From: Anas platyrhynchos
Lineage: Eukaryota > Chordata > Aves > Anseriformes > Anatidae
Length of the DNA stretch: 64,000 bases
Reading direction: 5' to 3'
Assembly (NCBI RefSeq): GCF_047663525.1
Contig: NC_092611.1
Location: forward strand, 10,019,001 to 10,083,000
Shown: positions 12,263 to 22,069 of the stretch, piece by piece
Position numbering within the stretch: position 1 is the stretch's first letter
How the letters are laid out: each line of letters begins with the position of its first letter
Translations under genes and position numbers: made by a program
Notes under the pieces: generated by a model
Database searches by the model: none
Seen by the model: the letters and a program-made list of their open reading frames with translations, nothing else
Told to the model about the DNA's origin: nothing

Positions 12263-13806
12263 TTAGGACTCTTCCTTCCCTTTTCCTTCCTCGGCCCATT
12301 CTTCTTTCCCCACCGGCTGCTCCTGGTGGGTTATCTTCACCTCGTTGACCCTGGCCTTCACCTCTTTCCCCGTCCGGGGAGCCACAATGCTTAGGATGCC
12401 ATCGTGGGACAAGGTGGCCCTCACCAGCAAGGGGTCGACGTCCAGTGGGAGGATGTAGGTCCTGGTGAACTCTCGGGAGATGAAGCCGTGGCGGTCAGCC
12501 TTCTGCGGGTGCTGCCCCATCACCTCCAGCAGGTTGTCCACAGTGCGGACGGTGAGCTCGCTGGGGAGGAAGTGGCAGACATCCAGGAATACCTGGAACT
12601 TGTGCTCGTTGAGGCTGACCTCAGATGTGCCTCGGTCCAGCTGCTTGTTGATGCGGGGCCTGATGTAGTAGCCGTGGTACAGGGCAGGGGCTAGAATTTC
12701 ACACGGGGACACACCTGAAAATGAGACCCAGTGAGGGTTTCCCCGAGCAAGGGGCTGGAGAAGGAAGCTTGGCAGGGGGGTAGGAGGAGGCTGGGACCTA
12801 GAGAACACCTTGGCTTTGCCACCACATCATCTACATGATGGGGACAGCCTCTGGCAGTTCCTACCCTTGTGTCTCCAAAACCACGCTCGGTGCCAGATGC
12901 TCGCACACCATGAGTTGTGCATGCTGGGTGCACTGGGAGGGACTGGTGGGTGCACTGGGCGCTTGGCAGTGCAAAGCCCACGGCCAGGGCTTGGCATGCA
13001 AAATGCTGATGGTGAAGAAACTGCCCTTGAAGAACTAAAAGGCCTTTTGTGTGCCATTGTCCGGGGGGCTTTCCTTGGAGCTTTTTGCCTTTTCACGCTG
13101 TTGTGCAGGCACTGAATGGTTCTGCTGCTGCCCACATTCCTTCCTCTCAGCCAGCCGCCAGCCGCTGCTGGGCTTTGTGCTCAACACCCCAGCTCAGCTT
13201 TTCGCCGCTGCCCCCGGATACAAAATCTCCCCCCCTCTTCACACCAGCAGCTTTCTAAATTTTCACCCCTCCACCTCTCCTGTGGCCAGGGCTCCCCGCT
13301 CAGCCTCCCCTGGCGATGAAGGTGAGCACGGGGCCGTGTCCTGCACAGCCACATGGTTGCCCAGCCTCTGCTGGGGTGTATATGGGGTGTGCAGGGCTGC
13401 CGGAGGAAAGCCTTACCCACAGCCAGGCTGCAGAGGAGGATTTTGCTCTGCACTGGCACAGCATGTGCACAAATGACAGACCACTGGGGGCATAAGGGAG
13501 GGACAGGGGAGATGGTGCTGGGTATGGATGGAAGGGGTGGACCTAAAGAGAAAGACCCTGGGTATTGCTCTCTGATTTTACCTGGCTGCCCATGCTTAAG
13601 CTTCCTTGGCTCCAGGAACCCCCCTCTGGAGCTCAGCCTGCCCAGAAAGACTCCAGCAGCCTCCTCCAGCAGAGGACAGAAAGGTGCCGGGGGGGCCCGT
13701 CTCTCTCCTTACCTTCTCCAAAGTTCTGGTCGTAGATCTTGCTGGGGTTGGCGAACTCATACTCGGAACTCATGGGGTAGGCGTGGGGCACGGTCCGTGC
13801 AGCCAT
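12263..13806 (-). CDS. HSPB2: Heat shock protein beta-2 (MKBP), 181 aa
   Basis: Two coding exons, 13713-13806 and 12263-12714, joined by a GTAAGG donor and a TTTTCAG acceptor with a split Gly codon. HSPB2 is a small heat shock protein of muscle that binds DMPK and partners HSPB3. The N-terminus (SEYEFANPSKIYDQNFGEG) and the core (VRTVDNLLEV, DRHGFISREF, LSHDGILSIVAP) match human HSPB2 (182 aa) in order and length. The alpha-crystallin domain covers roughly residues 55-150. The tail is Glu/Lys-rich. The two-exon structure and the head-to-head arrangement with CRYAB are the conserved vertebrate layout. The 998-bp intron holds nothing else I can support. Confidence 0.95.
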
Positions 13807-13933
13807 GGTGTGCTGGGGAAGGGGGACCGTCCGTGCACTCGCTGCCTCACTTCGCTCTGAGAGTGAAGGCTGCAGATTGCAAGGTTTTAGTTGGGTGAAT
13901 TCCGCAGGGAGGAGGGTGTGATAAAAAGATGGA

Positions 13934-13943
13934 CCAAAATAGC
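13934..13943. promoter_or_regulatory. CArG-like (SRF) site upstream of HSPB2
   Basis: CCAAAATAGC differs by one base from CC(A/T)6GG. It lies 128 bp upstream of the HSPB2 start codon. SRF control would suit a muscle gene, but this is a motif match only. Confidence 0.35.
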
Positions 13944-15452
13944 CTGCGCGCAGGCCCTGGGTTGCCTTGCCAGGGTGATGAGGGAAGCTCCTCGCTGCAT
14001 TCCTGAAGGCAGCAGCAGGCTCTGCCCGTCCGTGGGGAGGATCCTGCACCCCTTCCCCTGAGATCCCCTCCTCGGGCAGGGCACAGGGGGCAGGTTCAGA
14101 GGTTTACCACTGGCCCTGACACCCCTGAGTGACCCCACGGGGACAGGGCAGTGTTTCATGGCGGCTGGTGCTCAGTCGGGTCATGCAAAGTCACCGTCAT
14201 CACCTCACATCCCGAATGGTGCTGCTGCGAGCTGGCTGTCCCCACTGTGTGGTGGGACCCAGAGCAATGCCTGTGCTGGAGACCACGACTTAACCAGGTA
14301 TCCAAAAGCTGGCCTAGATCCACGGTTATTGAACTGGGGGGGTCGGTGCCCAGTTAAGCTCCCTGTACCCTGAAACCCGAGATTTCCATGAGTCTATGTC
14401 CCTGCAGGATGAGAGCAGGTGCACTGCTGCTGATGAATTGGAGGAGGTATTTATGGCTGGGCTGTTGCATGGGGCGGATTCTGCTCCCTGTTCTTGCGGG
14501 CAAGCTGAGAGGAGGAGGGTCAGACCGTTTTGGTGGTGCAGTAAGCATGGTGTGCCCGCGGGCCAGCAATCTGCGTGCAAAAAGCTTGCATTTCAGTTGC
14601 AAGCTCTCAGAGGGACACCAGTTCTTGTCCTTTAAGCACAGCTGCTAGGCTGAACCCAGGCTCATGACTTGGGTTTAATGGCGAGGCAGGAACTAAAAGA
14701 AATGTGTGAATTAAGGCATATTAGGAGCATTAATTTTAGGAAATGAGCTTGCTGCAGGGGCGCAGGCGAAGGCGGTTTGCATCCCGCAGAGGGCACGCAG
14801 CTGTGCAGATCCATGGGGCCACTGCTGTGCCCGCTTTATCTCTGCTCCCAGAGCACTGGGCTCTTCTGCTCTCTCCAACAAAGTGGCTTCTCTAGTGGGC
14901 AAAGGAGGAGAGGTGTCAAACTGATGCGATGTGGAGATCATCCTTCACTTGCACAGCCCCACAGGTGCCAGGGCAGCGACGCTGGCTGGGCTGCAGAGCT
15001 GCTCTCAGGGGCATCTCAGCCAAAACCTCCCAGGGCCCATCCTGCCCTCCCTTTTGGCCAGGCCTGGGGCTCCCTTTGCCTTAGAGAGAGGCAGAACTCT
15101 TCCTAGACACGTGGGTGCTGTGGGGAGCTGCAGCCTCGGTGCTGTCACCGGGAACAACGGCCCCTTGTCCCTTTCTGTGTGAGCCAAAGATAGGAGCTGC
15201 ATTGATCCTGCTGGCATCCAAAGCAGCTGGGATCATCCGCCAAGGCCCGCCTGGGACTCTGCAGATAAACAGCACGTGGGGAGCGGGGCGGGCGGCCGGG
15301 CAGTTGGGCTTCTTGCTGCCCCATTGGGCTCCTTTTCTTCTTCTCCCCTTCCCCCTCCTCCTTAGCAGCCTGTTCAAATCCCCCAGACAGCTCCTGGGCA
15401 CCGCTGGAAGGATCAGCCCAGGAGCAGGACAATAAAATCCCTGACACCACTA

Positions 15453-15459
15453 TTCTAGA
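15453..15459 (+). promoter_or_regulatory. HSE-like palindrome upstream of CRYAB
   Basis: TTCTAGA followed by GGA gives one good TTCnnGA pair, about 36 bp upstream of the TATA box. A full heat shock element needs a third unit, which is imperfect here. Confidence 0.3.
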
Positions 15460-15494
15460 GGACGCGGGGGGAGAGGCCCCGCCAGCCGTGTGGG

Positions 15495-15500
15495 TATAAA
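15495..15500 (+). promoter_or_regulatory. CRYAB TATA box
   Basis: TATAAA stands 67 bp upstream of the first base of the CRYAB ATG. That places transcription start near 15525-15530 and leaves a 5' UTR of about 40 nt, as usual for this gene. Confidence 0.8.
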
Positions 15501-15566
15501 GCTGCCCCCTGCTCCGGGCACAGCACCGCAGCACAGTCCTCTGCTCCACTCCTCTGCTGCGCTCCG

Positions 15567-18500
15567 ATGGATATCACCATTCACAACCCCCTGATCCGCA
15601 GACCTCTCTTTTCTTGGTTGGCACCAAGTCGTATCTTTGACCAGATTTTTGGAGAGCACCTGCAGGAGTCTGAGCTGCTCCCTGCTTCCCCCAGCCTCAG
15701 CCCCTTCCTGATGAGATCCCCCATCTTTCGGATGCCCAGTTGGCTGGAGACGGGACTCTCGGAGGTAATCTTCCCTTCTTACTGCTCTTTGCTGGCACAG
15801 GGTGCACGTCCTGACAGGTCTGGAGCCGGGGAGCTGGGAGAGCTGAGAGCTGGGAAGCTGCTTGTAGGTGGTTAACAGGAAAACCCTGGGGAAAAGGGTG
15901 CTGTGCTTGTCTGCTCCTCTGCTTTAGGCAAGAACCTCTGCACACTCTGCTAACCACTTGTGACCGCGAGCAAGCATCGTTGTAGCTGTGGGCAAGGAGG
16001 CAGATTGAGCCCCGTGTACGCTGCAGATGTCCGTAAGAGCTGATGGAAGCAAAGAAGAAGCCGAATTTCCTGCAAAGCTTTTGCTCCTGCTCCCTCCCAA
16101 GAAGCAAACAGCACATGGGCAGCGGGACCCCGGTGCCAGGCAACGTGGGAGCCCGCGGCTGTGGCGTGAAAAGGAGCCTGGGTTGGAGCCACTGCCGAGC
16201 AAAGTGGCATTTCCACAAAAACACAGCACCCAAGGGATCCCGAAACAGCCCTCTGCTTGTTCCAGGGGCTGAGCCAGGAGGCACACAGCTCAGATGACCT
16301 TGCCCTGTCTGCAGGTCATCTGTCTGCTTGCAAGTAACTTACAGAGCTACTCGGAGTGAGGGGGAAGTGTTTTCTTAATCTTTGCTTAATGTTTCCCTTG
16401 GTTTAGTGACCTGGGTCTGGCCATGTGCTGAAGCAGCCACAATAAGCATCACAGGTAACAGCATCCAACTACCACAGTGGAGAAATCTTCACAAATAGCC
16501 TAGCAGGAGGAGGAGGAAGCCTCCCAGGTCAAACTGTGGAAACCAGTAAGCCTAGAGCTGGCACTGGGGCTGCTCCACGTCCCAGAACAGAGCTCCAGGA
16601 GGCTAGCCTGCTCCTGGCCATGAATGCAGCTGAAAGGCAGAGAATTTGTATAGCAAAGTCCCACTTACTCGTCCAAGACAGGCAATAAATGCAAATTCAA
16701 CCTCAGCAGCCAGCAAAAAGAGGCGTTTTCTGGAGGTGATAAAGTGCAAAATGGAAGGGAAGGAGATAAGATTAGCAGCAGGTGACTCGGTTTCAGCAGG
16801 AGTCCTGCTGCTCAGATAAGAGGTGGGCAGTGAGGCAGCAGAGCTCTCCTGTGGCATTCTATTTTGGTTATTGAAGGGTGACGATACAGGGGGAAGCCTC
16901 CAAGTGACACAGATGAGCTGCAGTCAGCTGCACTGTCAGGGTTTCTTCTTCCAGAAAGAGTTAGCAACATCCAGTCGCAGAGACTGGAAACCTCCAGACA
17001 CTCTGTAGAAAGAACTGGATGTAAGAAGAGTTGGTTTTAACAAATACAGGTTGAGGCAGCCTCTTCCTCACACCCCAGAAAATGTTTATCCCCTGTGACT
17101 GAGCCAAAGCATCCCACTGTAGGTGCTGCAGTGATGGGCATTTATGTAGCAAGGGACAAACCCGGCCAGATGAGATCCCCAGGACTGTGTGCTGAGAGCC
17201 TTTTGAAGCTGAAACCCTTGCCTGTTCTTTCCTGAAGCCGTCCCTTTATTTTGCAGATGCGACTGGAGAAGGACAAATTTTCTGTAAATCTTGATGTGAA
17301 GCATTTCTCCCCAGAGGAGCTAAAAGTGAAGGTGCTCGGGGACATGGTAGAGATTCACGGGAAACATGAGGAGCGCCAGGTACCTCTGCTTTAACTGGGC
17401 CACTGGTAGAGTCGGTGTGAGTTTCCTTATCTGGGGTTAAACAAGGAGGCTGCAAACCAGGCCCCTCCTGTGCTCATCTCAAATGCTTCCAGTGGTTTTT
17501 ATCAATCCAATCCTAACAGAAGATGCTCTGTGCAACCTCTGAGCTGCTCCCAGCCTGGGCAGCAGCAGGGTGGCTTATTGCTGTGTTACACGATCTGTGA
17601 ACTGAACTGGGAAATCAGCTTCAAAACGGGCATTTCTGGGCCTCCCTCTTTCTGGGCAGTGGCCAGGAATGCAGGGTGGCATTCAATAAGTTAACAGTGA
17701 ACTGTAATAATTAAACCATGTAATGAATCAATGCACTGCCCTGTTCCACTAGCAGGAGGTAATCTCTTTCTGAAAAAGGCCCATTTAGCACTTTAACCCT
17801 AAAAGGTTGTGTTCTGCTGTCGGTCACCCCACTGCTTGCTGGCTCTGGGCACCTCTGCGGCAACTGGGCAGAGAGAAGTCAAAATCCATGTCCAAAGCTG
17901 TAGGTAACAGGGATTTCCCACCCCAGAAGGAAACAAATCCTCATGATAACGTAGCTATGCCACTGTGACTGTCAGCTCCAACAGCTTCTGGGAGCCCAGA
18001 TGGGTCAGTCAGAAAATCCAGCCCTACTTGTAGCTGGTGGGAGCCTGTCTGACGTGGCTTCTGCAAAGATTTTTTGTCTGAGAAAATAATCCAGCAGCAT
18101 AGCTGAGATCAGCTCACTGGGGATCTGTGTTATGAGAGCCCTAGAGACCCTCAGGAACAGACATGGATGTAGCTCCTGCACCTTCGCAGTGACAGCACGG
18201 TGCTGTGCAGTGAAGCCAGTCTCTGGCTGGCACATGAGCTGCAATACAAAGTCTCCCCCTGCAAACAGGGTGCCTGCAGGCACCTGCAGCATGGGCAGGG
18301 GAGGCTCTAGCTTCAGCCAGTCTCAGCTCTTTGTAAAGAACATCTCATAATAAAAATTCTTTGAAATTTCTGAGAAGAAATTTCAGCTTTGAGAGCTGAA
18401 GCTTCCCAAACGCAGACTTAATGCAAAGGTTTAGGTGGAACTGGGTGACCGCTTCTAATCAGGGCCGTTCCTTCTCTTCTCCTTTTGCAGGATGAACATG

Positions 18501-18694
18501 GCTTTATTGCCAGGGAGTTCAACAGGAAATACAGGATTCCAGCTGACGTGGATCCCCTGACCATAACCTCATCGCTCTCTCTGGATGGTGTCCTGACGGT
18601 TAGCGCACCGAGGAAGCAAAGCGATGTCCCCGAGCGCAGCATTCCCATCACCCGTGAAGAGAAACCTGCCATTGCAGGAGCCCAGAGGAAGTAG
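15567..18694 (+). CDS. CRYAB: Alpha-B crystallin, 174 aa, three exons
   Basis: Exons 15567-15764, 17257-17379 and 18491-18694 join in phase 0 to give 66+41+67 residues. CRYAB (HSPB5) is the lens and muscle small heat shock protein that holds unfolding clients in large oligomers. The N-terminus starts [20 protein letters not shown], the alpha-crystallin domain spans about residues 66-150 ([39 protein letters not shown]), and the C-terminal anchor I158-P159-I160 is intact. The Arg in KYRIP, equivalent to human R120, is present. Residues such as LIRR, WLAP and FNRK agree with my memory of duck rather than chicken alpha-B crystallin; this was not checked. A TATA box lies upstream and a polyadenylation signal 108 bp downstream. 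Confidence 0.98.
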
Positions 18695-18801
18695 GCTGCG
18701 ATCTAAAGTCACCCCAGGGCCATCCAGGAGCACTTGTCATCAGGTGCCAGCTGTACTGAATGGCCACTCTTATTTATTTATGTTGAGTAAGTTTACTAAC
18801 A

Positions 18802-18807
18802 AATAAA
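18802..18807 (+). terminator. CRYAB polyadenylation signal
   Basis: AATAAA 108 bp past the CRYAB stop codon, in an AT-rich 3' UTR. Confidence 0.8.
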
Positions 18808-20003
18808 ACATGAATAAGCAGTTTGTATTTTTTGGTTTTGAGCACTCAGGACAAGGTAAGCATTGGCTCAAGAAGGCCACGTAAGATTGTAGTGCAGGGA
18901 AACACACTGGGCATCATTCTTGCTTACAGCTTGAGTGGCAGGCATGTCCAGGAGAGCTTGTCTCGGTGTTCAGAAACACTTTGCTAGCATAACTTCATTT
19001 TCTCTAATGTTTTGCAAACATCTAATTGCATGAGCATTTTCCTTCAATGTTTCCAGAAGACTTCTGAGTGTTTCACAAGCAATAGAAGAGTTTCTCCAGT
19101 GGAGATTAGGCTGTTAGGACAACTTCGTGACAATCGAAACCCATTCAATGTGTAGGTATTAGATAACAACTGAGCAGAGAACAGCTGTATCTTATATCTC
19201 TAGAATGACTCATGTTATGTGGAAGCATCCAAGTGCTGCAATCAGTTTAGAGCAGTTGCAGATGACAACTGCATAGCTGCAGTAAACACAGATACACCCA
19301 GAGAGGAGAAAATGCCCTGCTGTCATGGCACACAACACATCACCTTGAAACTATGTTGTCAGTGCCCTTTGAACAATAAATAGCATCTGAAGCCTACAGT
19401 ATTCATCTGATTTATGCTAACATTGTTGAGTGGTACAAAACAATACTGAGTCTTTCTCACATGTCATCATCTGCTTAGCTTCAAAGAGATGTGAGCAGAA
19501 AAGAAAGTCTGTTACTGGAATTGAATTTCTGTGATTTCTGCTAAAAAAGAACAGAATGCCACAGATCTGTCACACAGATCATCACACTCTGCCCTATTTT
19601 CTATGTTCCTTATTTCTGCTACGACAAAAGTTGTATTAGAAGAGGTCGATTTAAATTCAGGTGAACTTGTCAGACAGCCTTCTTCCAGGGCTTTAAGTGA
19701 AATAAAACAAGCACTCAGTGATGTGGGGTCATCGTCAAACACCCCAAATCACGCTTAAATGCCAAGCTCTAGTTTTTCCTACCAGCCCATTCTAAAAAGC
19801 TGTTCCAGTTGTTAGCTGAGTGTCACTGACAAGGTGTTGTGTGACCTCTGTACAGGAAACTCAAAGGTTGCAAACAATACAGCTTAGAAAGCAGGAAGAA
19901 CATATTTCACATGATTCTATATTTAGTTTTAATGTGCAAGTGTTTTTTTTTTTTTTTTTCTTGAAGGATATCCTTGTAGCACTGCTAGCAGACAGGCCTC
20001 CTG
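18808..20003. other. Convergent intergenic region CRYAB/CFAP68
   Basis: About 1.2 kb between the two converging 3' ends. No exon or repeat was recognised apart from a poly-T run near 19941-19959. Confidence 0.45.
19928..19933 (-). terminator. Candidate CFAP68 polyadenylation signal
   Basis: TTTAAT on the plus strand reads ATTAAA on the minus strand, about 70 bp past the CFAP68 stop codon. It is a common variant hexamer. Confidence 0.4.
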
Positions 20004-21362
20004 TTATTCTGAAGGCATAGTCTGCAGATTCTCTCCACATCTGCTGTATCTTTCTTGTTCCTGCCCTGAATCTGGGACAAGAGCAAATAAATTGGTGCCA
20101 TATGGAGGCCTGTAGTCTATCATGTAGCAGGACTGTGCAGTTGATTTATATGAAGGAGGTTCCAGTTCAGGCTGGTGGCCTGGAAACCAGTGAGGTTCTC
20201 GTCCAAATCCTAAAAGGAGAAACAAAACCAATTTAAGAAAATAGGTGTAGAAGAGTAAGAAGATACCCAGAAAGCAGAGCTGGGATAAATCTTTTCTATA
20301 GAGCACGATTTTGTTAGGCTCAATCTCGGAAGCAAGACATGGGAATTTTCAGCATAAACTCTTTGGGGATAAATGTGATGAGGGTGGCTAGGCAGGAACA
20401 CTTGAAATGAAAGTGCCACTCCTTGCATGACTTGAAAGACCTGCTCTGTGGTGGTGCAGGGATATAACCCAGCAATGAAAACACACCAGTCTGTCACCTC
20501 CAAGCACCAATGTGGTTCAGAAGCTCCTCTTTAGCTATGCTACAGATCAAACAGATTATGTTTCGGTTTTGTGCACATACTTCTTGTTCTCTGACGCTTT
20601 TCCTTGCTGTAATCCGAAGAGTATGTTGTTTCAAAGCAGTGAGAGTACTGAAAAGAAAAGCTCGCATTTAGCATGGCTAAATATAAGCTAAAAACTCCAG
20701 CATTTTGTATCTTACAGGAAGACCAAAGTACCTGCAATTACACTACTGCTTTAAAGACAGTCTAAGGTAAGATCACAAAGCTTGGGTGACTTTTTTTGAT
20801 TCACCATCTGAGGGCAAAACACGGAACACCAATGCAAATTATTTTGGCTGGGGCCCCTGATAGGAGGAATAAGACTGCAATTAAACGAAAAAGCATTTCT
20901 CATGTCTTCTGTCCTGCAGTGGAACAGTTCTTTAAGGGCAAAAAGTGATGGCTGTTGCCTTAAAATCCAGTATAAAAGACTACAAGCAGGGCAGCAGAAG
21001 GGAAGCTGCTCATAGGAGGCTTGCCCTTATTACATTCAAAGCTGGGGATGGAAAGGATCGTGCCCTGTGTGCGTGACAAATTAAGTGACCAAAGAACACC
21101 TCAGCTGAGGTTTGTTATCGCCACAATGTGGAAAAGCAGAAGCACATACCTGGGAAGGAAGGGGCTTGGGCTGTACAATTTTCTGTATATCGTAGCGCTC
21201 CTCATTCCAGTTCCCAATAAGGGTTTTGTTTGAGTAATCATCCTCATTGGTGGTGCACCTCCAGCCATACTGGAAAAACTTAGAAGTGCTGTCCCTGTCT
21301 GTCTGCCTTTCCCCATGCTTGAAGGAGCCAAGGAGGGAGCTGTAAAAGTGGTTCTTGGGCAT
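20004..21362 (-). CDS. CFAP68: CFAP68 (C11orf1), cilia microtubule inner protein
   Basis: Coding exons 21150-21362, 20581-20647 and 20004-20209 give 161 aa. CFAP68 is a microtubule inner protein of axonemal doublets. Conserved blocks match human C11orf1: SKFFQYGWRCTTNE, IGNWNEERYD, IVQPKPLPSQ, FETTY and REPHWFPGHQPELEPP. The start chosen is the first ATG of the exon that begins at 21365. An upstream exon ending near 21743 with a CAG/GTAGGG donor is possible, but in this frame it meets a stop, so it would be untranslated. Compared with human (150 aa) the N-terminus is shorter and the C-terminus runs about 33 residues further, ending QTMPSE. It is head to head with FDXACB1, as in mammals. Confidence 0.9.
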
Positions 21363-21534
21363 GATCTGGGAATAGAAACCAGCACGGTGAGCAGCTGGGA
21401 TAGAAGCAGGGTGTAGATGGCTTGGAATGTTGTCCCTTCCTCCTCCCTGGTGACTGCACAGGGACATCCTCCTGCCCCTGCAGCTGTGATGAGGGCATCA
21501 GAGGACTGTGTTCATTTTTGATGTGAAAAAGTAA

Positions 21535-21557
21535 TTTTTTTTTTTTTTTTTTTTTTT
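21535..21557. repeat. Poly-T tract followed by G-rich run
   Basis: 23 consecutive T, then a GGGAGGGGGAGGGGGG run, upstream of the CFAP68 coding start. Simple sequence prone to length change. Confidence 0.85.
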
Positions 21558-21739
21558 GGGAGGGGGAGGGGGGAAGAAAGGTGTGGCGTAAGTATAGTAA
21601 GCATCTATTTTGATAACAAATTTATCAGTTTCACATGTAACATGGGGCTTCTCAGGGTACTTTACCCACCCTCAGCAACATACAGTAATTCACCCAAGGT
21701 CCCAGGGACCAGACCTCATAAACACCACACCAGGTCCCC

Positions 21740-22069
21740 TACCTGAGCTTGCCTTTTCCTGTTTTAAGCCTCTCAGCGTCACTACCCCTGTGACTGTGAA
21801 ACCCTCTCCCAGCCCCTTGCAGCAGCTGAGAGAACACAAGGAGCAGAAGCAGCGGCGCAGCGGCGCTCCTCTCCTTCAGCTGGAGCTTGTGGGGGGCCAG
21901 GGAATGCTCACAGGGCTCAGCCACAGCAGCCCATGGCTGATCCCGAACCTGGCCCTAATCCCAAACCCAGGCTCGTCAGCAGGGCCTTGGCGGAACCCTC
22001 TGGGGTGCAGCCTGGCGTCAGCAGTGAGCGACGCGCGGAAGTGTCGCCAGCAGGGAGCGGAGAGATGAG
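21740..22069. promoter_or_regulatory. Bidirectional CFAP68/FDXACB1 promoter
   Basis: The two start codons diverge across about 700 bp, and the part next to FDXACB1 is GC-rich with CpGs. A perfect ETS/GABP-type CGGAAGTG lies at 22036-22043, 26 bp before the FDXACB1 ATG. A CAG/GTAGGG donor on the minus strand near 21743 may end a non-coding first exon of CFAP68. No convincing RFX X-box, expected for a ciliary gene, was found. Confidence 0.55.

Larger units (their letters stand above)
13807..15566. promoter_or_regulatory. Shared HSPB2/CRYAB intergenic control region
   Basis: 1,760 bp separate the two divergent start codons; I recall this spacing as about 1 kb in mammals, where it carries the muscle and lens enhancers of CRYAB. 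Visible here are a CArG-like site next to HSPB2, a TATA box next to CRYAB and an HSE-like half palindrome. Enhancer activity is inferred from the orthologous arrangement. Confidence 0.6.

Noticed and set aside
12404-12694. 96-codon plus-strand frame over HSPB2 exon 2
   Set aside because: Antisense shadow of the HSPB2 coding exon.
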